64,000 bases of DNA from Sipunculus nudus (Eukaryota > Annelida > Sipuncula > Golfingiida > Sipunculidae). The stretch spans positions 4,788,019 through 4,852,018 of the forward strand of contig CM049306.1 of NCBI GenBank assembly GCA_026874595.1. The letters run 5' to 3'. Under the pieces are notes generated by a model. That model ran no database searches. It was not told the origin of the DNA and was given only the letters and a program-made list of their open reading frames with translations. Positions 1 through 12,200 of this stretch are shown here, one piece after another (the stretch's first letter is position 1; each line of letters opens with the position of its first letter). Position numbers and translations under genes: made by a program.

Positions 1-620
1 CTCATTTCATGCTTGCAAGAACATTTATCAAGGGCCTCACTGAATGTCACGTTAGAAGATTCTGTGCCCCGTCTATCTCTCCGGGTGCTCAAAATCATGT
101 TTTCGGCCTGTAGCTCGCAGAATATAGGTCACCATGACCCCATTTCATGTTCCCTAGGTGGTTTGCCTAGGACCTCCCTTGATGTTCCGTGAGAATTTCT
201 AGGTCTAACGGTTATTGTTCCTGCCCTGTTAATGGCAGGGCTGTTTCATCTGAAAGTATCAAAACGAGAGAAAAAATGCGTAAAAATATGAAAAGAAATA
301 AAAGTGCACCACCAGTCTCCAGGAACTGATAAAACTTTCCATGATCCATATGCAAGGAAAGAATCATGGCAATCAATGCATTAGTTATTCAGATGCAGGA
401 GCTCTTGTATAAAGTATTCTGGGGTTTACAAACAGGCCCCATCAGGCATAACTCTAAAAATAAAGGTCACAGTGACCTAATTGCAGGGGCCAGGAAGATT
501 TTCAAAGGACCTCCCTGGATGTCACACCAGACAATTCTAAGTCTAACGGATATGATTTGTGCCGTGTAAATGGAAAACTGGAAGGACAGCCAATAGACAA
601 AGACTGATCGCTAAAGTGGA
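1..620. repeat. Diverged HINE-like repeat, core plus terminal part
   Basis: Diverged copies of the roughly 337-bp core unit described at 52861-54830 (phrases such as ACTGATAAAACTTTCCATGA, TGCATTAGTTATTCAGATGC, CTCGCAGAATATAGGTCAC). It ends near 590-635 with AGACTGATCGCTAAAG and GATGACTTTCAGTC, a degraded version of that family's terminal sequence. Confidence 0.7.
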
Positions 621-3074
621 GATGACTTTCAGTCCAGCCTGTTTTGTCCTTTTCCAAAATACTTCAAAGGTGCCACCAGCCAACTTCTCTTGGTATCAGT
701 ACTGGGTCGTGTGTCCTGGTGCTCTGTTGTTTTGGTGTGACTCTGCCCTAGTCTTTTGCATGGCGTTCATCTGTACATCTAATTTGGGTGAAAACAAAAC
801 AAATCTGAGGAGTGGTTTGATGTATTGGCCTGAAATGTTGCAAGCCTTTAGACTTTTGATAACTTTATCTAATACACAAGAGTGGTGACACCAACCATAA
901 ATGCTTTATAAGATATTTGCAGATTTTATCTTCCTAGAAAATGTCTATTATGCAAAATTACACAAAATCTTTGATATTACATGAGTAGGTCGATGCACTG
1001 GCATCAAATTTTGCATGTCCAAAGATCACAGATACCTCCATCTGTTACACAAGCATGGTGGTGTCAAACGATTTTTTGGTGCAGTTTGACTACCTATTAT
1101 TGATAGTTTACAATGATTTCTGTAAAATTATGCATGTATTCAAACACGAGTATGATAATGAAACTTGATTAAAATGGGGTCAAGACTAACTCCAAGGGCG
1201 ACCGTGGCATGAAAAAAATCCATTTTGGATGATAATCACTCAAAAGCTTGGCACTCCCTACAATGATAGCTCAATCTTTTACAAGCAGTTCAACTCCCTC
1301 TCAGTGTTCCTTAGCAGCAATATAAGCTATTTATGTACACATCAACTTGACAGATTTGTGGCAAATACTGCATCATTTCAATATAACCACAAGGCCAGTG
1401 CCTATGAAACTTTGGGTCATGACCATGATTAGGGTAACACTAATGACGTAATATGGATAAATTTTGAGTCAGTTTGTATAAAATATTACATTTCTCTTAA
1501 GTTGATTCATCTTTCTGAAAATAGGTATTCTAATAGATTTTCACCACCAATTCTCCATTGCACATGCTTGTGTAAAACGAGTTTTATCACATTCTGTTTA
1601 GATTTCATGTTTTATGCATTTATCCAAATTGTCCTCAACTCATTCGTCTTGGTTAATAGCATCCATTGAACATTACTGGTGTCTCTGAACTATGCAGTGT
1701 GTAAACAGACAGGTCTCATAAGTCATAATTGCTACTGTCTTGGCTGGTACTTTAACTCTGGTATGCCGGATATTTCCGGTCTCTTACGTCAGGAGCCATT
1801 CAATGCCTGACTTAATCTTTGCCACATCCCCCCCCCCCCCCCCCCGTTCCCTATTCACCAATTACACAGTGGACTTGTCAACTGTCCATGTACTAGTTTC
1901 TTGGTACTTACTGCAGTGGTACAGCAACAACAAGACCCAACTGTTATGTAATTTTTAATATCTTTATATTCTTAACACTGGAACACAAGGGATACCATTC
2001 CACAATGTTCCAATATATATGTACATCCCACGAGATTCTGCCTTAGTGCCGTTAATTTATCCAGTCAAGTAAGTCAGTATTATTAACCATTTTAATATTT
2101 TTTAATTCGGACAGATAATCACAACAAATAAAGTAAGAAAGATCTCATAATTTCAAGTACATTTAAGACATACAATCTGCACCTGTTAGCAAAATCCAAT
2201 AACACCGACTTCTTCAGAAACAGAAAACAGCATATCCTTACTGCCTTATTTGATTGTGTAATCCAAACAATTCTGTTTATTAGTGAAAGAACTAGATCTG
2301 ATTATTTCTAAAAAATAATGCGCAATCCTTTTATTAAAAATGTTTCTCCGAAGCCTGTCATGCTAGATGAATGTGTGTGCATGTTGTGTGTGCGTGTTGT
2401 GTGTGCATGTTGTGTGTGCGTGTTGAGTGTGTGTGTTCAATGTAAGGTTACATCAAGCACTCTTGGGCAATTTCAATTAAATAAAACTGAAAAGACATGC
2501 ATGCACCATTTTAGCTTAGTTGTACTCAATACAACATTATCGTTCAATTCACATCGGTATATCTTCCACAATATACATTTAAACATGGTGTCTTATCAGC
2601 CTACAGGAAAATGGAGGTAAATGAAGTGGTAACACATGTTCATTTATAAACAGTCAACTGAGTATTTCTACAGAATATCTGAAATTAAACATCTTACAGA
2701 ATAAAATTCAATAAAGTATGACTGGTCTTTGTCCAGTTAAGTCCAAACTTTTTCACAAATAGTTATACAATCAGATATGAATAGGCCCGTCATGTTAAAT
2801 TTTATGTAAATAAACTGTGTGAATCAAATAAACATGTGACCAATGTTATTTATCTACTGGAGAATCTTTATCATTATACTGGTAATGTGGTATGAAAAAA
2901 AAAACTTGCACAATCTTCATATTTTTCAAACTATTCTAGGTGCTAAGGTTAAAGCTATTCTGACAGTCCCTTTTCATTCATCAGTATTGATTTACTGACT
3001 CTGTTCAACCTGTTTCTTAGATCCGGCTTGATACCCAAAAACTGTGTTTCATAAAATAAGAACATTATGTTGGA
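621..3074. other. PDHB 3' flank and probable 3' UTR
   Basis: No coding exon seen. The side nearest 3074 should be the PDHB 3' UTR; sense AATAAA hexamers occur at 2335-2330 and 2281-2276, but nothing chooses between them. Low-complexity tracts: a C run at 1829-1845 and a TG-rich microsatellite at about 2366-2443. Confidence 0.5.
2366..2443. repeat. TG-rich imperfect microsatellite
   Basis: Repeats of a TGTGTGCATGTTG-like unit of about 16 bp with CG/CA variants. Confidence 0.8.
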
Positions 3075-3247
3075 CTAGCCCCTGGAGCTGGCTGCCTGTG
3101 GCTGTATATGTAAGTTCTTCTTCACAGAAGTTACTATGTTGTGTACTTGCGGCAAAGCCAACTCTTCCAATGATTTTGCGTATGGCATCGGAACATCAGC
3201 TCCCGTGACACGGATGATTGGAGCATCCAGGTAGTTAAAGGCTGGAC
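3075..3247 (-). CDS. PDHB: PDHB exon 12 and stop (residues 311-367)
   Basis: [33 protein letters not shown] and a Ser/Arg-Gly tail ending QPQAASSRG before TAG at 3077-3075. The tail is about 8 residues longer than in the human protein. Confidence 0.96.
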
Positions 3248-6200
3248 CTGGTAAACAGAAAACAGATTCATCTGGTTAAATCTAGGTAGCAGATATTATA
3301 TAATAAAAAATTCAACACTTAATGTATAAATAGAGTTAAAAAACATTAAAGACAGTTAAACTCCACTAATAAGATTACTTTAAGGACCATCTTAAGTGAT
3401 CACACGAGATGTCACCAACATAGACGAAATAACAATCTGGTCAACTCAGGCCCAAAGTGGAAAGTGTGGTGGTCATGTTGATTGGGTGGTCATTGGGTCA
3501 GGTTTTCTCCACATAGTATATATAGTTGGAACACTCCTATCACATGTTTCTGTCAATTACAGCTGTCAGGGGGACGTTCAAAGATATTAAAGGTAATTAA
3601 ATATCCATTATAGGCTACTCAAACAGACCAAACTAAGGATGATGGCAAACATCTAGTTAAGTTTCACATCTACTGTTTAATATGATTATTTCTATAACTA
3701 TGCATGCTATCCTTTAATATCTGTTTATTTTCTGCTTTTTTTTTTATTTCTAGGCTTACTTTCCACAATCCTGGCACAGATCTCCGATCCAATTCCACAA
3801 TTTGGCCATCCTCCCTCCACTGTCACCACATGGTTCGTCTTCATGACAGAGTTAATGATTGTCTCTTCATCCAGGGGGCGCAGTGTGCGCAGGTTAATTA
3901 CCTGGAAAAAAAATTTACATGCCTTTATTTTCATCCAAAAGAAACTGACCACTTGAATGAGCAAGTCATTCATTAAGTCAGCCAGTCAAGCTTAAACAAA
4001 GTCATTCATCACTTTATGTGAGAACTCACACTACCTGGCTGTGTGACTTACACTACCTGGCTGTGTGACTTACAGTACCTGGCTGTTTGACTTACACTAC
4101 CTTGCTGTGTGACTTACACTACCTTGCTGTGTGACTTACACTACCTGGCTGTGTGACTTACACTACCTGGCTGTGTGACTTCCACTACCTGGCTGTGTGA
4201 CTTACACTACCTGGCTGTGTGACTTACACTACCTGGCTGTGTGACTTACACTACCTGGCTGTGTGACTTCCACTACCTGGCTGTGTGACTTACACTACCT
4301 GGCTGTGTGACTTACACACCTGGCTGTGTGACTTACACTACCTGGCTGTGTGACTTTCACTAACTGCTTTGGACTTACACTAACTGGCTGTGTGACTTAC
4401 ACTACCTAGCTGTGTGTCTTACACTACCTGGCTGTGTGACTTACACTACCTGGCTGTGTGACTTACAGTACCTGGCTGTGTGACTTACACTACCTGGCTG
4501 TGTGACTTACACTACCTGGCTTTGTGACTTCCACTACCTGGCTGTGTGACTTACACTAACTGGCAGGGCTGAAAGGAGTACTCGAGTACTCGAGACCAGG
4601 TAAGACTTACCGAGTACTCGAGTCCAAATTCTGGACTCGAGTACTTGTGTATGTACATTCATATCTGAATATTACTGCAAATTTACGGGCAGTCTGTAGG
4701 CCAATTTATTCATTATCGTAGCCTGGCATAGGGCTCTAAACATATGCTAGTCAAATTAACAGAGGTCTTCTTGTAATGACATATATCTATTCCTTCGTTG
4801 GGATAAAGTTAAGCCGTCACTAAGTCAAATTAAGGCATATTTTGCCTCCGTAAAGAAATGTCCATTTTATCTTTACAGCGTTGCCATGGTAACGAGTACT
4901 CGAGTCCGAGTCGGGTAATGCCTGTCAGGTACTCGAGTCCAAAATTTTGTACCCGTTTTAGCCCTACTACCTGGCTGTGTGACTTACACTACCTGGCTGT
5001 GTGACTTACACTACCTGGCTGTGTGACTTTCACTAACTGCTTTGGACTTACACTAACTGGCTGTGTGACTTACACTACCTGGCTGTGCGACTTACACTAC
5101 CTGGCTGTGTGACTTAAACTAATTGGCTGTGTGACTTACACTACCTGGCTATGTGACTTTCACTAACTGCTGTGTGACTTACACTAACTGGCTGTGTGAC
5201 TTACACTAACTGGCTGTGTGACTTACACTAACTGGCTGTGTGACTTACACTACTTGGCTGTGTGACTTACACTACCTGGCTGTGTGACTTACACTACCTG
5301 GCTGTGTGACTTACACTACCTGGCTGTGTGACTTACACTACCTGGCTGTGTGACTTACACTACCTGGCTGTGTGACTTACACTACCTGGCTGTGTGACTT
5401 ACATTACTGGCTGTGTGACTTACACTACCTGGCTGTGTGACTTACATAACTGGCTGTGTGACTTACACTACCTGGCTGTGTGACTTACATTAACTGGCTG
5501 TGTGACTTACATAACTGGCTGTGTGACTTACACTAACTGGCTGTGTGACTTAGACTACCTGGCTGTGTGACTTACACTACCTGGCTGTGTGACTTACACT
5601 ACCTGGCTGTGTGACTTACACTACCTGGCTGTGTGACTTACACTACCTGGCTGTGTGACTTACACTACCTGGCTGTGTGACTTACACTACCTGGCTGTGT
5701 GACTTACACTAACTGGCTGTGTGACTTACACTACCTGGCTGTGTGACTTACATTACTGGCTGTGTGACTTACACTACCTGGCTGTGTCACTTACATTACT
5801 GGCTGTGTGACTTACATTACTGGCTGTGTGACTTACACTACCTGGCTGTGTGATTTACACTACCTGGCTGTGTGACTTACACTATCTGGCTGTGTGACTT
5901 ACACTACCTGGCTGTGTGACTTACACTACCTGGCTGTGTGACTTACACTACCTGGCTGTGTGACTTACATTACTGGCTGTGTGACTTACACTACCTGGCT
6001 GTGTGACTTACATTACTTGGCTGTGTGACTTACACTACCTGGCTGTGTGACTTACACTACCTGGCTGTGTGATTTACACTACCTGGCTGTGCGACTTACA
6101 CTACCCGGCTGTGTGACTTACATTACTGGCTGTGTGACTTACACTACCTGGCTGTGTGACTTACATTACCTGGCCCTGTGACTTACACTTCCTGGCTGTG

Positions 6201-9200
6201 TGACTTACACTACCTGGCTGTGTGACTTACACTACCTGGCTGTGTGACTTACATTACTGGCTGTGTGACTTACACTACCTGGCTGTGTGACTGACACTAC
6301 CTGGCTGTGTGACTTACACTACCTGGCTGTGTGACTTACACTACCTGGCTGTGTGACTTACACTACCTGACTGTGTGACTTACACTACCTGGCTGTGTGA
6401 CTTACATTACTGGCTGTGTGACTTACACTACCTGGCTGTGTGACTTACATTACCTGGCTGTGTGACTTACACTACCTGGCTGTGTGACTTACACTAACTG
6501 GCTGTGTGACTTACAGTACCTGGCTGTTTGACTTACACTACCTGGCTGTGGACTTACATTACCTGGCTGTGTGACTTACACTACCTGGCTGTGTGACTTA
6601 CACTACCTGGCTTTGTGACTCAATTTGTTGGTGACAGCAGTCTGTTTAAAATTTAACTGATCACTTTAGGTCTAATATTCATGAAAAATAGTAAAATTGA
6701 CATTTCTGTGATAAACTGTGACCTTATAGATGTTTGTTATGTCTATCTTGTCACAAAAACACTTTCCTGGCATTATATTGTATCAATTGGAAAGATAAGT
6801 ATTTTAATTCAGATGTCAACCGCTCATGGGGTGTATACAGGACCACTGTCAGCTCGGTGAGAACAAACAGGGTATTCTATTGTTATAGGTTAACTGTTTA
6901 CTGGCGGTGCATGGCACATTGTTGATTGACAGGCGTGGGAAGGCCCCTGATCAGTCAGGCAAGTCCAGCATCTCCTTTGGAAATCATATTTATCACTTAA
7001 GAGTTAATACCATCACAAACGAAGAATACTTGACCCGGCTATTTCAGAATAATGCATGTTGAAACATCCATTCTTTGAAAAAAGTAAACAAAGTTCAGAG
7101 TAATTGAAGGCAAATATTCAAAACGTCAGTTAATTAGAAGAGATTTCATAATTTCCTATTTATCTGCAGTGCCTAAGCATACACTTACATACTCCTAAAG
7201 TAAGTAATAAATGGATTTAAAAAGCAATCACATTCTGCTGATGGATAGGATACAACAGTTAAATTAGCTTACCTCAGCATCAACACCTATTTTCTCAAGT
7301 TCTTTGGCAGCATCAAGACAGAAGCCAACAGACCTGGAGTGGGAGATGATGGATACATGCTTACCTGAAAAAAAATTATAAATAATAATTATTTGATAAC
7401 TGAAGGATTATTAGTTGATCCACAGATAAATGGCGGAATGCCTTCCCCTGAATGGATTTAGTGGCTACATTAAGTCAAATGATTTATTTTGAGAAAACAT
7501 ATAAAACTGTTACCTTCTCTCTCAATCTTGGCTTTGCCAATGGGAATGACAAAATCTGGAGACATTGCTTCATCAGACAGCTCCATCTGGATGCCGTACA
7601 TAAGTTCATTTTCCAAGCAGACCACTAAAATCAAGTAAATCAGTAATACAATACTATCCACTAATAAACATGAAACACAGAGTAACAGCTGTGTGTTTAC
7701 TCTCTTCATTATAACGTGCAGTCTCAATACAAAATTCAAAATAATAAATATAAGAATAGTCACAGTGTATTTACATAAAAGATTATATCATACAATGCAG
7801 ACCTAAAGTAAGAGGAACCTTTCATCTGCACAGTGTATTCAGTGACATATTGCCCAAAAATGAAATCGACAAACATCATGTGACATCACTGTACACAGTG
7901 ACTCAACACCTAAATTAACTCCACAAGCATGACATGGCATGTGACTGCTCTGTAATGGTGTGTGTGCACTTCTGAAGGGTTTTACTTGAGTACTTTGTGA
8001 AAACAGAGTGACTGCATGCAGGTGACTGCACACGATTAGTTGTGTTGATAACATGCTTGGCCATTTAATAACAATATTACAACTCAGCTAGTTAGGTATT
8101 GCCCTATGGGATGATATTGCCACCCTCAGGCTAATACAAAGACAATACAGAACAGGCCAGCTAATAACATATAAACATTACATGAACACTGCCAAACTAA
8201 ACACAAAGACAACCTTGACAAAACAAAGGCAATACAGAACAGGCCAGCTAATAACATATAAACATTACATGAACACTGCCAAACTAAACACAAAGAAAAC
8301 CTTGACAAAACAAATGCAATACGGAACAGGCCAGCTAATAACATATAAACATTACATGAACACTGCCAAACTAAACACAAAGACAACTTTGACAAAACAA
8401 AGGCAATACAGAACAGGCCAGCTAATAACATATAAACATTACATGAACACTGCCAAACTAAACACAAAAACAACCTTGACAAAACAAAGGCAATACAGAA
8501 CAGGCCAGCTAATAACATATAAACATTACATGAACACTACCAAACTAAACACAAAGACAACCTTGACAAAACAAAGGCAATACAGAACAGGCCAGCTAAT
8601 AACATATAAACATTACATGAACACTGCCAAACTAAACACAAAGACAACCTTGACAAAACAAAGGCAATACAGAACAGGCCAGCTAATAACATATAAACAT
8701 TACATGAACACTGCCAAACTAAACACAAAGAAAACCTAGACAAAACAAAGGCAATACAGAACAGGCCAGCTAATAACATACAAACATTACATGAACACTG
8801 CCAAACTAAACACAAAGAAAAGCTAGACAAAACAAAGGCAATACAGAACAGGCCAGCTAATAACATATAAACATTACATGAACACTGCCAAACTAAACAC
8901 AAAGACAACCTTGACAAAACAAAGGCAATACAGAACAGGCCAGCTAATAACATATAAACATTACATGAACACTACCAAACTAAACACAAAGAAAACCTAG
9001 ACAAAACAAAGGCAATACAGAACAGGCCAGCTAATAACATACAAACATTACATGAACACTGCCAAACTAAACACAAAGAAAACCTAGACAAAACAAAGGC
9101 AATACAGAACAGGCCAGCTAATAACATACAAACATTACATGAACACTGCCAAACTAAACACAAAGACAACCTCACCTGGATCATTGTCCCTGATGGCGGA

Positions 9201-12200
9201 CTTCAGGAGACCTTTACAGTCATCCGCTGAGTAAGGGGACACTACTTTCAGACCAGGACAGTGACTGTACCAGGCAGCAAAACACTGGGAGTGCTGGGCG
9301 GCTACACCAGCTGCTGCTCCGTTTGGACCCCGGAACACGATTGGCACATTTACCTTGGAGAAGAAAGATAGTTATAGTTACCTCAATCAGACACCAGGTG
9401 TCATACCTGCATGACAGAGAGTCCAGCTGTCAGAATCAAAACCGAGTATTTATACAGGACTTGGATATGCATTTAATGCATAACATTTGGTATGTATACA
9501 GTTTGCCTAAGTGGTCTATTCAATAAAGTGAAACAATAAGCATATGAGTTTTGGAGAAAAATTAAATGTGTACTTATATATGAGATATTTAACAAGTAAC
9601 AAAACATTTCACAAATTAGCTGTAACATGAGCTTTGGCATTATCACAAATAGCACAGAAACAGGACCTCCCCAATCCAACAAACTGTACAGATTATTGAT
9701 ACAAGAGTTTTAGGTGAACATAAAAATATTTCTTGAAAATTATTAAGAATAAACAGATATTTTTTAGACAATAAAAGCTTTGAAATGAAAATGTGAAATG
9801 AAAACAAAACTTTACCCACCAGTCCACTTGACATGTAATAAGTCTTGGCTGCTGAATTGATAACCTAAAAGTGAAAAATAAAAAAAAAACATTATTCCCA
9901 TAAGCATGGTGAAAGCTAAATTATTCATGCTATCTAGACAAAAGTTTAATATATGCATCAAATCAAGGTTACACTGGTTGTGTGTTTTTACTGGTTTTAA
10001 ATCATGTTTGATTTTTATTTATACATACTTCAGGAAACTTCATATTTTTAATTTTTTAATATCATAAATAAACTCAGATCATGGCCCATATATGATTGTC
10101 AACAGAAACTGATTGTCTAAGCATTGGCTAAGACTGATTGTCTAAGCACTGGCTAAGACTGATTGTCTAAGCATTGGCTAAGACTGATTGTCTAAGAACT
10201 GGCTAAGACTGATTGTCTAAGCATTGGCTAAGACTGGTTGTCTAAGCACTGGCTAAGACTGATTGTCTAAGCACTGGCTAAGACTGATTGTCTAAGCATT
10301 GGCTAAGACTGATTGTCTAAGCACTGGCTAAGACTGATTGTCTAAGCACTGGCTAAGACTGATTGTCTAAGCATTGGCTAAGACTGATTGTCTAAGCATT
10401 GGCTAAGACTGATTGTCTAAGCATTGGCTAAGACTGATTGTCTAAGCACTGGCTAAGACTGATTGTCTAAGCATTGGCTAAGACTGATTGTCTAAGCACT
10501 GGCTAAGACTTATTGTCTAAGCATTGGCTAAGACTGATTGTCTAAGCACTGGCTAAGACTGATTGTCTAAGCACTGGCTAAGACTGATTGTCTAAGCACT
10601 GGGTAAGACTGATTGTCTATGCATTGGCTAAGACTGATTGTCTAAGCATTGGCTCAGACTGATTGTCTAAGCATTGGCTAAAACTGATTGTCTAAGCACT
10701 TGCTAAGACTGATTGTCTAAGCATTGGCTAAGACTGATTGTCTAACCACTGGCTAAGACTGATTGTCTAAGCACTGGCTAAGACTGATTGTCTAAGCACT
10801 GGCTAAGACTGATTGTCTAAGCATTGGCTAAGACTGATTGTCTAAGCATTGGCTAAGACTGATTGTCTAAGCACTGGCTAAGACTGATTGTCTAAGCATT
10901 GGCTAAGACTGATTGTCTAAGCACTGGCTACGACTGATTGTCTAAGCACTGGCTAAGACTGATTGTCTAAGCATTGGCTAAGACTGATTGTCTAAGCATT
11001 GGCTAAGACTGATTGTCTAAGCATTGGCTAAGACTGATTGTCTAAGCATTGGCTAAGACTGATTGTCTAAGCACTGTACTTACTGCCAGTCACATTACAC
11101 ACACAAGGGGCAACATACAGCATTACCGTTATCCAACTGCAGAATGCAGGAAATACATTCCCTGTTCCATACAAGTGTCAGCACACAGCTTTTTAAATAA
11201 GAACCAAAGGAAGTGCTGAAAAATAAACAAGTAGTGTGTGTATTTACCTGGTCAATGGCTTGCATGGAAAAGTTAAACGTCATGAATTCACAGACGGGTC
11301 GCAGACCAGCCTGTTAAAATAACATGTCAATATCAACATATATCAAATCAACATTTCTGAGGGGAAATGTCATTACATCCCATTTAGTATATGATTTATA
11401 GAAAGAACGTATTATATATACATTACATATATTATATATTAAATATACCTGACTAGGTAAAACATTCAAACTACAATGATCATCACAAAATATCTATTTG
11501 ATTTTGATAAACTCAAATTCATCCTGGTCATTAATTGATTAAACAATATGAAATAAGCAGCCAAGTAAATAAAGGACCCTGTTACCAGTAAATAAAGGAC
11601 CCTGTTATCAGTAAATTAAGGACCCTGTTATCAGTAAATAAAGGACCCTGTTATCAGTAAATTAAGGACCCTGTTATCAGTAAATAAGGAACCCGGTTAT
11701 CTGTAAAGAAAGGCCCCTGTTACTGGTAAATAAAGGACCCAGTTATTGGTAAATAAAGGACCCTGTTATCAGTAAATAAATGACCCTGTTATCAGTAAAT
11801 TGAGGACCTTGTTATAGGTAAATAAAGGACCCTGTTATCAGTAAATAAAGGCCCTGTAATTGGTAAATAAAGGACCCTGTTATCAGTAAGTAAAGGCCCT
11901 GTTATTGTTAAATAAAGGACCCTGTTATCAGTAAATTAAGGACCCTGTTATCAGTAAATAAGGAACCTGGTTATCTGTAAAGAAAGGCCCCTGTTACTGG
12001 TAAATAAAGGACCCAGTTAATGGTAAATAAAGGACCCTGTTATCAGTAAATAAATGACCCTGTTATCAGTAAATTGAGGACCTTGTTATTTGAAAATAAA
12101 GGCCCCTGTTATCAGTAAATAAAGGCCCTGTAATTGGTAAATAAAGGACTATGTTATCAGTAAGTAAAGGCCCTGTTATTGTTAAATAAAGGACCCTGTT

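Larger units (their letters stand above)
3902..7272 (-). other. PDHB intron 10, non-array parts
   Basis: Outside the minisatellite (3902-4025 and 6621-7272) I see only unique AT-rich intron sequence and normal splice sites. Confidence 0.6.

Noticed and set aside
4026-6620. CRISPR-like array
   Set aside because: Units are directly adjacent with no unique spacers, and the context is a eukaryotic intron.
8126-9184. Open frames of 70-185 codons on both strands with 29-residue repeats
   Set aside because: They follow from an 87-bp tandem repeat with a period divisible by three and lie inside a PDHB intron.
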